The notes: generated from the sequence alone by a model not told the origin. 64,000 nucleotides of DNA from CAYJMQ01 sp964371555 (GCA_964371555.1 CAYJMQ010000003.1:1-64000), one strand, 5' to 3'. Counted from the stretch's first letter, positions 1-9,111 are shown. A program made the numbers and translations.

Positions 1-222
1 TGTTTCCACGTTATATTCCCATCCATGCCACGGGCAGGTTACTGTTTTGTCGTTTAAAAAGCCCTCCCCAAGAGGACCGCCCCGATGGAGACAGGTGTCG
101 TCGATGGCGTAGAAAGAGCCCCCCACATTAAAAAGGGCTATTTTTGTCCCTTTGACTTCAACGGTTGTAGAGGTTCCCGGGGCAAGATCCCCTGTTTTGA
201 GAACGGTTATGTAATCACTCAT
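1..222 (-). CDS. Rieske [2Fe-2S] ferredoxin-like protein, partial
   Basis: Not an obvious long ORF because the window edge cuts it after 74 codons. The visible N-terminal part holds both halves of a Rieske cluster-binding site: CLHRGG (C44, H46) and CPWHGW (C63, H66). Spacing fits small soluble Rieske ferredoxins (NirD/BphA3 type), which carry electrons to an oxygenase or reductase. The start ATG overlaps the TGA of the adenosyltransferase gene by four bases (ATGA), and AAGGAGG lies seven bases upstream, so the start is firm. It is the last visible gene of the minus-strand run. Partner enzyme unknown. Confidence 0.85.
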   Translation of the reverse strand, partial: MSDYITVLKTGDLAPGTSTTVEVKGTKIALFNVGGSFYAIDDTCLHRGGPLGEGFLNDKTVTCPWHGWEYNVET

Positions 223-788
223 GAGTGTTCCTCCTTAGGCTCCCAAATTTCTTCTGTCTGCCCCTCGCGGAGGTTTGTATACCTCGCCAAAACAAAGAGC
301 AGGTCTGAAAGCCGGTTCAGATACATGAGAACTTGCGGATTTGCTTTTTTCGCTCGAAGGAGTGTTGTTACCGAGCGTTCTGCCCTTCGACAGATAGTTC
401 GCGCCAGATGAAGGGCTGCTGCCCCCCCCGAGCCCGCCGGCAAAACAAAGTTTCTGAGCTTTGGCAGTTTTTCTTCGAGCTTGTCGATAATTTTTTCAAA
501 TTTTTGAATATCGCTTTCAGATGTCCGCTCAATGTATTTAGCCGCTTTCGATTTTTTATCATCATAAGCAGTGGCGAGATCAGCCCCCACCCTGAAGAGC
601 TGCTTTTGAATTGCCTTTAAGATTTCAAGAATCTCTGGATCTTTTATAAAGGAGACAGCAAGCCCGATCGAAGAATTCAATTCATCCACATTTCCATATC
701 CCTCAATATAAGGCGAGTTTTTAGGGACACGCTTTCCCGTGAAAAGCCCTGTTTCGCCTTTATCTCCCGTTTTTGTGTAGATTTTCAT
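219..788 (-). CDS. Cob(I)yrinic acid a,c-diamide adenosyltransferase, PduO type
   Basis: ATP:cob(I)alamin adenosyltransferase, which makes adenosylcobalamin in the cytoplasm. The N-terminus KIYTKTGDKGETGLF is the ATP-binding motif of the PduO/MMAB family; GNVDELNSSIG and the helix with RTICRRAER and YLNRLSDLLF are the other family blocks. The chosen start (MKIYT, 189 aa) matches the family; an in-frame start seven codons upstream exists and neither has a good ribosome site. A run of eight C lies inside the gene at 422-429. It overlaps the Rieske gene and follows polysaccharide genes, so its link to them is probably only transcriptional. Confidence 0.92.
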   Translation of the reverse strand: MKIYTKTGDKGETGLFTGKRVPKNSPYIEGYGNVDELNSSIGLAVSFIKDPEILEILKAIQKQLFRVGADLATAYDDKKSKAAKYIERTSESDIQKFEKIIDKLEEKLPKLRNFVLPAGSGGAAALHLARTICRRAERSVTTLLRAKKANPQVLMYLNRLSDLLFVLARYTNLREGQTEEIWEPKEEHS

Positions 789-837
789 TGTGAGAGTGTT
801 GATTACCATGTGGGAAGATATGCAGGCAAGAAATTCT

Positions 838-2022
838 TTATAGGCTTGCTACCGCGATCCACTTCCCATTATCTTCGAGACTTTGGTTGACAGCCTCAAT
901 AACGGCTGTTGAAACAAGCCCTTCTTCGAAGGTAGGCCGGCGCCCTTTTTGATTCGTTAAATCCGATATTTTTTTAAAGCCCGTCTCAATATCAGAAACA
1001 TCGTTTAAAAATTGATGGATACTTCGGATTCCATATCCCGAAAAGGAAAGCCGGTCTGCTTCTTCAAATGGAGTTGAAAAATAGGGGTTCGGCTCTTCGA
1101 TCCCTTTTCCATCCACAAGAATTGTGATCCCCCGTCTCTTTTGATCTGATTCAAACCGCCCTTGGGTGCCAATGATTTTAATTTTTTGATCTGACATGGC
1201 TGAACTCGAGCGGGGATCGATCCAATTTGTCAGGAGGTGGGAGACAAAACGGTTTTTTGAGGGGAGCTCCCATTCAATAACGGCCTGAATGGCGTCATAG
1301 GTATCAATTCCTTTCGAGGCCAGCCAATTCTTTTGACCTGTGGCCATTGCTTTCAGCGGTTTTGCCCCTGTTACAAAATAGAGAATATCGACATAATGGA
1401 CCCCCAGATATTGAAAAATATTTGTATGAGGAATCCAGCCTGTAAAAATTTCTTCCGGTATGGTCTTGCGTTGACTGTATTCTACGATCGCATAGAGGGG
1501 ATCGCCGATATCGCCCCGCTGAATGACTTCTCTTAATTTGAGATTCGCTTCGTCATATCTTTTGTGGAATTCGACAGCCCCATAAACTCCATAAGCTCTC
1601 TGGAGATCAATGAGGGAAAGAGCTTGCCGGATTTTGGCAGCCAGCGGTTTTACAACAAGGGCATGCAGGCGGTGTTTGAGGGCATAAGACGTGATCGGTT
1701 CGTGTAGATGGTCAGGCACAACAACGATCGCGCAGGCTGGGCGCTCCATATTTTGAATGATCTTTTCATAAGCCTTTTCGTCTTTTATTTCGAGTGGCGC
1801 GTATGAAACAGCAGATGTTACCCCCATCCGTAATTTAAGCTTTTCGATTCGTTCTTTTGAAATCAAGAGACGGCTGGGATCAGTAGCCACCACCCAGATT
1901 TTATGAGCGGCGTGCGTTCTCCCCCATTCAAAAATGGCCGGCATGATGGTCCCATCACTTTCAACGCCCCGCCCGCAGACATACATTCCAGAACCGATGA
2001 CAACAATATTCAGGGGTTTCAT
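838..2022 (-). CDS. Gfo/Idh/MocA family NAD(P)-dependent oxidoreductase
   Basis: 394 aa. The N-terminal Rossmann fold begins NIVVIGSGMYVCGRG. The family EKP motif is present as VVKPLAAK, keeping the Lys. A C-terminal dimerisation and sugar-binding domain contains GVHYVDILYFVTG, with the catalytic-type His in the GxHxxD arrangement. Such enzymes oxidise or reduce sugars or sugar nucleotides in the cytoplasm; the substrate cannot be told. Its ATG overlaps the TGA of the preceding glycosyltransferase/cytidylyltransferase fusion (ATGA), so the two are translationally coupled and probably work on the same unusual sugar. Confidence 0.85.
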   Translation of the reverse strand: MKPLNIVVIGSGMYVCGRGVESDGTIMPAIFEWGRTHAAHKIWVVATDPSRLLISKERIEKLKLRMGVTSAVSYAPLEIKDEKAYEKIIQNMERPACAIVVVPDHLHEPITSYALKHRLHALVVKPLAAKIRQALSLIDLQRAYGVYGAVEFHKRYDEANLKLREVIQRGDIGDPLYAIVEYSQRKTIPEEIFTGWIPHTNIFQYLGVHYVDILYFVTGAKPLKAMATGQKNWLASKGIDTYDAIQAVIEWELPSKNRFVSHLLTNWIDPRSSSAMSDQKIKIIGTQGRFESDQKRRGITILVDGKGIEEPNPYFSTPFEEADRLSFSGYGIRSIHQFLNDVSDIETGFKKISDLTNQKGRRPTFEEGLVSTAVIEAVNQSLEDNGKWIAVASL

Positions 2023-3365
2023 GAGAAAAAATTTTTAATCAAAGGGCTTAAGAGCTTAAAATCGCTCTCTGTTCTGATTTCCAAAAGTGAATAGGGATTA
2101 TTCACTTCATAAATACCGACCCTGTCTCCAAAAATATGCCCCCCTCTTAAGAATTCGGGGCGGGTAACAGCCCCGAGCCCTCTTAATTCCAGGTAAATGG
2201 GATCCTTAAATTTTCTGGGGGTAAGCCCTTCCTCAAGTTGCTTTATCTCGCCGTTCATTTTTTTCCAAATCGCTTTATTTTCGGGTCTTGCCGCAATCAC
2301 GCTATCCAGGCCATGTCGAACTACTTCTTCAATCAGCCGGTCTATTAAATCGGGCGCGCGGAATGGAAATGTAATTTCTAAAGAGACAATCCAGTCCGGA
2401 ATCGAAGCGCCCTCTTCAATCTTTTCCAATGAGTATTGTAAAACGGAAGAAAGATCAACGTAATCTCTTGAAAAAGAGGGATCGCGCAGAAAGGGGACAT
2501 CCGCCCCCATTTTTTTTGCGGTTTCGGCGATTTCAACATCATCGGTAGATACGATAACCCTTTTAATATATTTCGATTCGAGGGCGCGATGAATGGTATA
2601 AGACATGAGAGGGGTATTATCTGAGACGATAATGGGTCCTCGAATTGGAATAATCGCAAGGATGTTAAATGAATTCATGTCGATCGGCGCATATTCAGTT
2701 GATTTAATTTTTTCGAGAATCCGGACCACGTTTTTACATCGCTCCAGATTCCCCTTATGATGAATCCCATGATAATGATAAACACTCGCGGCCGGGTCAT
2801 AGATAATTTTGAAATTTTTTTCTAAAATTTTTTGCGCCCAGACGCGGTCTTCAATATTGGTTACGGTTTCATCGAACGGAATTTGCCGCCAAAGATCTTT
2901 TCGAACCATGCTGTTCGCATTGTGGAAAAAACTATCTTTTATTTGCACTTTGCGATCGAGTCCGAAGATCAGTGTCATATCGCGCTTGTCGAGATCAGGG
3001 GTAAACGAAAAAGGCTGCTGTCTTCCATAGACTCCCGCAACATCGGGATCTTCGAAATTTTTTAACAAACTTTCAAGCCAGATATCATTCACAGGAACAC
3101 AGTGCCCGGATAAGCAGACAATATAGTCTCCCTGAGATGCCGCAATTCCGATATTGAGCGCTCTTCCCGGCAAATAGTCGATACAGGAAAGGATTTTTGA
3201 GACAGGAAAGGATTTTATTTTTTCCAATGTTTTATCGCTGCTTTCATTGTCGACGACAATGACTTCAAAATTTTTATAGCCCTGAGCAAAAACAGACGAC
3301 AAACATTGGGCTATCCATCTTTCTTCGTTTTTTGTTCGGATGATGATCGATACCTTTTTAAACAT
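2019..3365 (-). CDS. Fusion: family 2 glycosyltransferase + CMP-sialate-synthetase-like domain
   Basis: 448 aa in two parts. Residues 1 to about 225 are a GT-A glycosyltransferase: VSIIIRTKNEERWI, VVDNESSDKT and a metal-binding region with GDYIVCLSGH. Residues about 230-448 resemble NeuA-type cytidylyltransferases (RVIVSTDDVEIAETAKKMGA, VPFLRDPSF). In true NeuA the strand IPARGGSKGIPRKN binds CTP; here it reads IPIRGPIIVSDNTPL, so the R/GSK/KN residues are gone, and the LQPTSPLR block is LEITFPFRAP. The second domain may therefore be inactive or use another ligand. It is coupled to the downstream Gfo/Idh gene. Role inferred: adding an acidic or modified sugar to a surface glycan. Confidence 0.75.
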   Translation of the reverse strand: MFKKVSIIIRTKNEERWIAQCLSSVFAQGYKNFEVIVVDNESSDKTLEKIKSFPVSKILSCIDYLPGRALNIGIAASQGDYIVCLSGHCVPVNDIWLESLLKNFEDPDVAGVYGRQQPFSFTPDLDKRDMTLIFGLDRKVQIKDSFFHNANSMVRKDLWRQIPFDETVTNIEDRVWAQKILEKNFKIIYDPAASVYHYHGIHHKGNLERCKNVVRILEKIKSTEYAPIDMNSFNILAIIPIRGPIIVSDNTPLMSYTIHRALESKYIKRVIVSTDDVEIAETAKKMGADVPFLRDPSFSRDYVDLSSVLQYSLEKIEEGASIPDWIVSLEITFPFRAPDLIDRLIEEVVRHGLDSVIAARPENKAIWKKMNGEIKQLEEGLTPRKFKDPIYLELRGLGAVTRPEFLRGGHIFGDRVGIYEVNNPYSLLEIRTESDFKLLSPLIKNFFS

Positions 3366-3391
3366 TATTTTCTCCGAAAATGGCTTACTAC

Positions 3392-4249
3392 TTAAGACAT
3401 AATAATCCTTTTAAATCTAAAGGGATCGGTTGTCATGTCATTGATTCCATCGATATTAAGAAGGCCGCAAAGGTACCCTGCCTGTTCAATATGTTTCATA
3501 AGACAGTCGGAGATATCTCTACTGCTCCCAAAGGGGAAAGAAAAGTAATTACAGGATATTCCCATTTTTTTTTCAAGAACGCGCTTGCTTTCCCCGATTT
3601 CATGTATGGCTTCTTCAAGTGGGAGGCGGCTGAGTGAGCGATGTGAAAGACTGTGCGAGGCGATTTCCATGCCATTGAGACTCATGGTTTTAAGTTCATC
3701 CCATTCAAGACAACGATCTGTCAGATGAGAATTGCCAGATGAGGCGCCATTTTTTAATTGGCGCAATACGAACTCAATATCAGCTGTTGAAGCTGTCTTC
3801 AACAGTTTAAGAACCCGACGGCCAAAAGAAGCTTTGTTTTCGAAAAAGCGGCGTTTAAGTTTTTTTCCGCCGATATTTACGGATTCCGGACAGTTCCCCC
3901 TTTTGAGAGACGACAAAAACTCCCAATCCCACAAAGGCCGCCCGCTGCCGATGTAGTTTGTGACGACGGAAAAAAGCGCTGGGATCCCTTTTTTCTTTAA
4001 AATCGGGAAAATAATTTCGTAATTGTCACAATAGCCATCGTCAAATGTTAAAACGGCGTGATTTTTAAATAATGACTGTTCCTTTATTTTTTTCAGCGCC
4101 TCTGCCATCGAAATAATTGAATAGTGAGAGGCCAGCGCGTCCACCTGTTTTTCAAATTCTTTGACTGTCATCATAGTGTTGAGAGGGTTAAATCTGACTT
4201 CAGGCAGAACGCGATGGTATAAAAAAATGAAAAGATTTCCGGCGTTCAT
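3392..4249 (-). CDS. Polysaccharide deacetylase (NodB/CE4 family)
   Basis: 285 aa. FLYHRVLPE near the start and TFDDGY (the D-D metal and base motif) define the CE4 fold; SHSLSHRSL supplies the HxxxH zinc ligands (order D, then H, H). The C-terminal part has FPFGS, resembling CE4 motif 3. There is no signal peptide, so it probably acts on a cytoplasmic lipid-linked or nucleotide sugar precursor, or at the inner membrane face. It overlaps the upstream reductase gene by four bases (ATGA). Substrate inferred to be an N- or O-acetyl sugar of the surface polysaccharide encoded by this run. Confidence 0.88.
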   Translation of the reverse strand: MNAGNLFIFLYHRVLPEVRFNPLNTMMTVKEFEKQVDALASHYSIISMAEALKKIKEQSLFKNHAVLTFDDGYCDNYEIIFPILKKKGIPALFSVVTNYIGSGRPLWDWEFLSSLKRGNCPESVNIGGKKLKRRFFENKASFGRRVLKLLKTASTADIEFVLRQLKNGASSGNSHLTDRCLEWDELKTMSLNGMEIASHSLSHRSLSRLPLEEAIHEIGESKRVLEKKMGISCNYFSFPFGSSRDISDCLMKHIEQAGYLCGLLNIDGINDMTTDPFRFKRIIMS

Positions 4250-5166
4250 CTTAAAGCGTCTCTAAAAAGGAGAAGCCCTTCAGTTAAATTGTGTAAACGG
4301 GTCGCACAGCGGTTTCTAAACTTTTCAGTATTTAATCTGACACCTTGAGGTCTCATTGCGATTGGAACGGCGGGTGAAACGGCGGGCTCCCTCATATGGT
4401 CCTGTTCTTTGATCAGAGAATCCTCTAAATTCAACTGTTTTGCCGCTCGCATTGCCCATGAGTGTCTATCTATGTAATCGCCGCCAACGACATGAAAGAC
4501 ACCGGTTATTTTTTTTTCAAAAAGCTCAGTCATCGCAGAAGCCAAATCCGGCGCGTATGTTGGGGAGCCGGATAAATATGAAGGGGCATGGAATGTTTTT
4601 CCTTCTTTGAGACACCGATAAAGATTCATAACATAATTGGGGGTCGTCGTTTCAGGATCCCACCCGTAGACATTCGTTGTCCGAAGGATGACATAACGGT
4701 CCAGATTTTTTTGAATCCATTTCTCCGCTTCGAGTTTCACCATTCCATAGACATTTAAAGGGCGGGGACTGTCAACTTCCCGATAATCGTCTTTGCCGCC
4801 GTCAAAAATATAATCGGTAGAAATAAAAAAGAAAGTCGCCCCCGTTCTTTGGGCATGGCGTCCCAACATTTGGGTTGCTTTAAAATGAAAGTCTTCGGCA
4901 AGCCCCGGCTGCCGCTCGCATAAATCGACGCCGCCCGAAAGATTTGCGCAGTGAAAAATGGCGGCCGGAGATACCTCTGAAAACAGATGGTCGATCTCCG
5001 ATTCGTTTACGATGTTTAATTTTCTTAAATTTTTATTTTCTCTCTTACAGGAAGTTCCCAACCAGCGATAACCGGTCGTTCCTGGGGAAAGTTTTTTCGC
5101 AAGCGCGCCCCCCACGAGGCCGTTGGCTCCGATGATCAGCGCGTCTATCTTTCGGGATGATTCCAT
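4246..5166 (-). CDS. RmlD-like NAD(P)-dependent sugar-nucleotide reductase (SDR)
   Basis: Extended SDR related to dTDP-4-dehydrorhamnose reductase. Visible: ALIIGANGLVGGAL (nucleotide binding), HCANLSGGVDLCE, FFISTDYIFDG with the catalytic Ser/Thr, and VYGMVKLEAE giving the YxxxK pair. I start it at MESSRK (306 aa) because residues upstream show no family similarity; that start overlaps the end of the glucose-1-phosphate cytidylyltransferase gene by 22 bases. The true rmlD lies in the rml cluster at 19586, so this paralogue probably reduces a different keto-sugar, perhaps a CDP-linked one given its neighbour. Confidence 0.82.
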   Translation of the reverse strand: MESSRKIDALIIGANGLVGGALAKKLSPGTTGYRWLGTSCKRENKNLRKLNIVNESEIDHLFSEVSPAAIFHCANLSGGVDLCERQPGLAEDFHFKATQMLGRHAQRTGATFFFISTDYIFDGGKDDYREVDSPRPLNVYGMVKLEAEKWIQKNLDRYVILRTTNVYGWDPETTTPNYVMNLYRCLKEGKTFHAPSYLSGSPTYAPDLASAMTELFEKKITGVFHVVGGDYIDRHSWAMRAAKQLNLEDSLIKEQDHMREPAVSPAVPIAMRPQGVRLNTEKFRNRCATRLHNLTEGLLLFRDALR

Positions 5167-5972
5167 TTTTTCCAGGGGGGGGTTCCCGTTTGCCAAAGAC
5201 GATTCAGATATTCGACATCTCTTGCAGTGTCCATACACTGCCAATATCCATCATGCTTATAGGTCATTAACTCACGATCCTGGCAGAGTTTTTGAAGAAC
5301 CCCAAATTCCAGATCGCATCTGTCATCCGGCGTGAGACAGTCCAGGAATTTTTTATTAAAAACAAAAAAACCACCGTTGATATAGCCTGTTTTAATCTGC
5401 GGCTTTTCCTCAAACTCACAAACCAGATGACCCTCTATCCGCATCTCTCCGAAACGGGAAGGGGGGTGCACAGAAGTGACTGTCCCAAGCCGTTTGTGGT
5501 TTCTGTGAAACTCTTCCAGCATATTCAGATCGACATCGCTTAAACCGTCCCCATAAGTCAGATGAAAAAAATCGGTTTGAATATAGGGTTCCAATCGTTT
5601 AATCCGCGCCCCTTTCAATGCGTTGAGACCCGTGTTGATGCAAACGATTTCCCAATTTTTTTCGTCTGAAAGGGTGTGTGGCTTTGGATGGACTGTCGGG
5701 GAAGGGGCTTTAGGATCAAGATAAATCGTAAAATCGTTTGCGATATAACGATAATCGTAAAAATATTTTTTGATGTATTCCCCCCGATAGCCAAGCGCGA
5801 TAAGGAACCGATTGAATCCGAATGAAGAATAATATTTCATGATATGCCAAAGAATCGGTTTTCCGCCGATCTCAACCATCGGCTTTGGCTTGAGTTCGGT
5901 CTCTTCCCGCAATCTCGTCCCCATGCCGCCGCAAAGAATGATCACATCCGCTCTTGCGCTGTTTTCTTTCAC
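5145..5972 (-). CDS. rfbF: Glucose-1-phosphate cytidylyltransferase
   Basis: Makes CDP-glucose from CTP and glucose-1-phosphate, the entry to CDP-3,6-dideoxyhexoses. Diagnostic blocks: VIILCGGMGTRLREET, KPKPMVEIGGKPILWHIMK, YGDGLSDVDL and the GY-rich middle typical of RfbF. The most likely start is the GTG at 5972, which overlaps the TGA of the upstream epimerase gene (GTGA) and gives 275 aa, close to the family length; an ATG 18 codons upstream would add an unconserved extension. The usual next enzyme, CDP-glucose 4,6-dehydratase (RfbG), is not in the window. Confidence 0.88.
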   Translation of the reverse strand: MKENSARADVIILCGGMGTRLREETELKPKPMVEIGGKPILWHIMKYYSSFGFNRFLIALGYRGEYIKKYFYDYRYIANDFTIYLDPKAPSPTVHPKPHTLSDEKNWEIVCINTGLNALKGARIKRLEPYIQTDFFHLTYGDGLSDVDLNMLEEFHRNHKRLGTVTSVHPPSRFGEMRIEGHLVCEFEEKPQIKTGYINGGFFVFNKKFLDCLTPDDRCDLEFGVLQKLCQDRELMTYKHDGYWQCMDTARDVEYLNRLWQTGTPPWKKWNHPER

Positions 5973-6835
5973 AATGCCTTCATCATCAGACGGAGACCTT
6001 CTTCGATGGGGACCCGGGGTTTCCATGAGAATGCCTCTTTAAATTTTTGAACATCGGCAATCACGAAATTTTTTTCTGAATTTTCCGAGACGTTGATTTG
6101 AGATTTCGCCAGATCTTGATGATCGATTTCCTCAATTTCCAAAATCTTATGAAGAACCTGAAGCACGGAGATTCCACGGCCGGTTCCAACATTGAAACAG
6201 CGCCAGCCGGAATGTGTGTCTCTTAATGAATAAAGAATTGCGGAAACGACATCGCGAACATGAATAAAATCACGCACCAAAAAGGGTGTGTTTAATGTAA
6301 GTGATTTTTCCCCGGATATATGATGTCGAACAGAATAAATCAGGGAAGGAATTAAAAAGGGATTTCTTTGCCCTTCCCCGTACAGATTAAAAATCCGCAA
6401 TGCGGTGACAGCAACATTTAAATAGGTTGAATAATATTCACAGATTTCTTCGCAGACGCTTTTTGACGCCCCATAAATCGTTTTTGCAGATCGCGGCGCT
6501 TTTTCCGAAAGGGGGATCTCTTCATCTGACGGTAAATAGACAGCAGATGATGAAATCAATACGCAAGAGGCTTTGTATCGATAACAATAGCGCATGACGG
6601 ATAACGTTCCTCCCACATTCACATCAAAAAGGGAATCATATTCATCTTGAGTGGTCGCCTTTGTCACAGCGGCAAGATGACAGACGACATCTGAAGCTGT
6701 CTCACTCTGTTCAATGGTCCGCACATCCGCCCGGTAAGGCTCGACCGAGCTAAAGTATTTGGGGAGCTCCGCCATCAGATGACGTCCCAAAAAACCGTTG
6801 GCTCCTGTCACCAAAATTCTTTTATTGGATAGCAT
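5969..6835 (-). CDS. NAD-dependent epimerase/dehydratase (GalE-like SDR)
   Basis: 288 aa extended SDR: ILVTGANGFLGRHL (NAD binding), VCHLAAVT, LISSSAVY and YGASKSVCEE give the Ser and YxxxK of the active site. C-terminal half has the sugar-nucleotide region RDFIHVRDVVSAI. Start chosen at MLSNKR because that ATG shares one base with the TAA of the WecA gene (TAATG). Adjacent to a glucose-1-phosphate cytidylyltransferase, it could be a CDP-sugar epimerase or 4-reductase of the RfbS/RfbE kind, but GalE-like or other specificity cannot be excluded. Confidence 0.8.
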   Translation of the reverse strand: MLSNKRILVTGANGFLGRHLMAELPKYFSSVEPYRADVRTIEQSETASDVVCHLAAVTKATTQDEYDSLFDVNVGGTLSVMRYCYRYKASCVLISSSAVYLPSDEEIPLSEKAPRSAKTIYGASKSVCEEICEYYSTYLNVAVTALRIFNLYGEGQRNPFLIPSLIYSVRHHISGEKSLTLNTPFLVRDFIHVRDVVSAILYSLRDTHSGWRCFNVGTGRGISVLQVLHKILEIEEIDHQDLAKSQINVSENSEKNFVIADVQKFKEAFSWKPRVPIEEGLRLMMKAL

Positions 6836-7821
6836 TAGTAACTCAAAATGGATATCAGACTTATCGCCCCTGTGATAAAAGTACAAGCGTACAAAATCAT
6901 GACTGCGGTGGTAGCTGAGAGGCCGGCACGCACAAGTTGATGAGAGAGATGATTTGTGTCACCCACATAGATAGGCTGTCGGTTCTTAATTCGAATGATA
7001 ACAACAGTCAGTGTGTCTAAAATAGGGATACTGGCCAAAAGCAAAAGGCAGCTCGAGGCCGTTAAGATATGCACCTGATGCCGGATCAGATGTTCGAAAA
7101 GCCAAATAGATGATGTCGCAAGAGAAAATCCAAGAAAAAGACTCCCCCCGTCGCCCAGAAAAATCTTTGCTTTTGGAAAATTATACGGAAGGAAACCGAG
7201 CAGACTGCCGATTGGGATTGCAAGAAAGAGGGCCAGCAGCGCATGATCTGTAAAATAGGCGAGCACCGCAAAAAAACCAAGAATAATGACTGTTAAGCCG
7301 CAGGCGAGGCCATTCATATTATCGAGAAGGTTCAGGGAATTTGTAAGACCCACGATCCAAAAAACGGATAAGAGGATATTGAGAACTTCATGAGAAAAAA
7401 AATGAAATCGCGCGCTGGAGAGAACAATAATCAGTGCCGATAAAATCTGGGAAATCAATTTCAGGCGATAGTCGATCATTTTAATATCGTCCAGAGTACC
7501 TACTATCAGCATGATCAAGGCTCCAATAAAATAAAAAGCAAGCTGAAGCAGGAATGTTTCGGATTCCAAAAACATAAAGGGGGACTTATTAAAATGCCAT
7601 TGGTAGCTTACGATGAAATAAAAACATAAACTCAGGCAAAAACTCAAAAAAATCGCAATTCCGCCAAGCCTCGGCGTTGGAAGGGTATGAACTTTGCGCG
7701 AGGAGGGGTAGTCAAAAATATTCATTTTAATCGAGAATCTTCTTGCCAAGGGAGTCAACAAATAAGATAGAAAAAAAGAGATGAGAAGCAACAACCACAA
7801 CACCTTGAAAAATAAAAACAT
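6835..7821 (-). CDS. wecA: Undecaprenyl-phosphate sugar-1-phosphate transferase (WecA/MraY family)
   Basis: 328 aa polytopic membrane protein, about ten hydrophobic segments. Family motifs: TPRLGGIAIF, GTLDDIKMIDYRLKL (the DD pair), NLLDNMNGLACG, FLGDGGSLFLGF and a cytoplasmic loop ending NHLSHQLVRAGLS (the HIHH-like motif). It starts lipid-linked polysaccharide assembly by moving a HexNAc-phosphate (usually GlcNAc-1-P) to undecaprenyl phosphate. It heads the minus-strand O-chain operon, divergent from a glycosyltransferase gene 38 bases away. The exact sugar is not determinable. Confidence 0.88.
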   Translation of the reverse strand: MFLFFKVLWLLLLISFFLSYLLTPLARRFSIKMNIFDYPSSRKVHTLPTPRLGGIAIFLSFCLSLCFYFIVSYQWHFNKSPFMFLESETFLLQLAFYFIGALIMLIVGTLDDIKMIDYRLKLISQILSALIIVLSSARFHFFSHEVLNILLSVFWIVGLTNSLNLLDNMNGLACGLTVIILGFFAVLAYFTDHALLALFLAIPIGSLLGFLPYNFPKAKIFLGDGGSLFLGFSLATSSIWLFEHLIRHQVHILTASSCLLLLASIPILDTLTVVIIRIKNRQPIYVGDTNHLSHQLVRAGLSATTAVMILYACTFITGAISLISILSY

Positions 7822-7859
7822 AGGGGACTTTTACAAAGTTAACAAATTAAAGATTACAG

Positions 7860-9053
7860 ATGGGTGAAGAGAAAGTCAAGCCGCGAGTCCGAGTGGCGCC
7901 TAAAATCGTTAGAATCTTTTCGCGTCTGAATATTGGAGGTCCCGCGATTCATGTTATTCTTCTGAGTGAAAAACTGTCTCCGAAATATGAAACGATTCTT
8001 GCAACAGGCAAAGTCGGCGCTCTGGAAGGCGATATGTCTTATTTGCTGGAGGAAAAACGCTCTTTTCATCATGTTTTTATTCCGGAGCTTGGAAGAAACA
8101 TTCGTATTTGGAATGATTGGGTTGCATTTTGGAAAATTTTCAGACTTCTTCTTCGCGAGAAACCGGCGATTGTTCATACCCATACTTCAAAAGCGGGCGT
8201 TTTGGGGCGAATAGCCTCGGTTTTGGCTCGTGTTCCGGTGCGGATTCATACCTTTCACGGGCATCTCTTTGAAGGTTATTTTGGAAAGATAAAAACCTTT
8301 TTGATTATCATGGCAGAAAGAATTTTAGCACATTTTACCACAGCCATTGTTGCGATATCAGAGGCGCAGAAAAGGGATTTACAAAAATTTGGGATTTGCC
8401 CCCTCTTTCCAGCCGAAGAAAAGATCGTTGTCATCCGTCTCGGTTTTGATTTGACCCCTTTTCAAAAGGAGAGAGCGGATTCAGAGAGGCAAAGATTTGG
8501 ACTTCCAAAGGATCGATATCTGATAGGGCTTGTTGCCAGACTCATCCCCATCAAAAATCATGCGTCTTTTTTAAGAATAGCAAAGAAGGTATTGCTGCAG
8601 AGAAAGGATGTCCATTTTGTCATTGTGGGCGATGGGGAGTTAAAAGATATTCTTAAACAACAGATTTCAGCGCTTGAGATCGATTCCCATGTTTCACTGC
8701 TTTCCTGGCAGAAAGAAGTTAAACCGATTTATGATGCGCTGGATATTGTTTGCCTGACATCTTTCAATGAAGGGACCCCCGTTTCGCTGATCGAAGCCCA
8801 GGCCTGCGGGAAACCGGTGGTTGCGTTTCGTGTGGGAGGCGTGGAAGATGTGATTATTTCGGGCAAAAGCGGTTATCTTGTGGAGATCGGGGATGAGTCT
8901 GCATTTTCTGAAAGGATTTTATCTCTTCTGGCTCATCCGGAGCAAAAAGCGGAAATGGGCAATATTGGAAAAAAAGTGATTTTAGAAAATTTTCATGAGG
9001 GACGTCTCATCAAAGAAATGGATCAGCTCTATCAGGATTGTCTTTCCAGATAA
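7860..9053 (+). CDS. Family 4 glycosyltransferase (GT-B)
   Basis: 397 aa. RIFSRLNIGGPAIHVILLSE is the typical acceptor-side N-terminus; HTHTSKAGVLGR and HTFHGHLFEGYF follow; the donor domain has GLVARLIPIKNH and FNEGTPVSLIEAQACGKPVVAF with the EX7E motif. No membrane segment, so it acts at the cytoplasmic membrane face on lipid-linked oligosaccharide. Divergent from wecA and followed 58 bases later by a UDP-sugar dehydrogenase; likely part of the same O-chain locus. The ATG lacks a clear ribosome site. Confidence 0.88.
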   Translation: MGEEKVKPRVRVAPKIVRIFSRLNIGGPAIHVILLSEKLSPKYETILATGKVGALEGDMSYLLEEKRSFHHVFIPELGRNIRIWNDWVAFWKIFRLLLREKPAIVHTHTSKAGVLGRIASVLARVPVRIHTFHGHLFEGYFGKIKTFLIIMAERILAHFTTAIVAISEAQKRDLQKFGICPLFPAEEKIVVIRLGFDLTPFQKERADSERQRFGLPKDRYLIGLVARLIPIKNHASFLRIAKKVLLQRKDVHFVIVGDGELKDILKQQISALEIDSHVSLLSWQKEVKPIYDALDIVCLTSFNEGTPVSLIEAQACGKPVVAFRVGGVEDVIISGKSGYLVEIGDESAFSERILSLLAHPEQKAEMGNIGKKVILENFHEGRLIKEMDQLYQDCLSR

Positions 9054-9111
9054 TTTACCAGATACTTTAAATGATCCACTCAAAAAATTGACAAAAATAT
9101 GTGTGTAAGGC

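Noticed and set aside
85..411. Plus-strand frame over the adenosyltransferase and Rieske genes
   Set aside because: Antisense to two well-supported genes; no family similarity.
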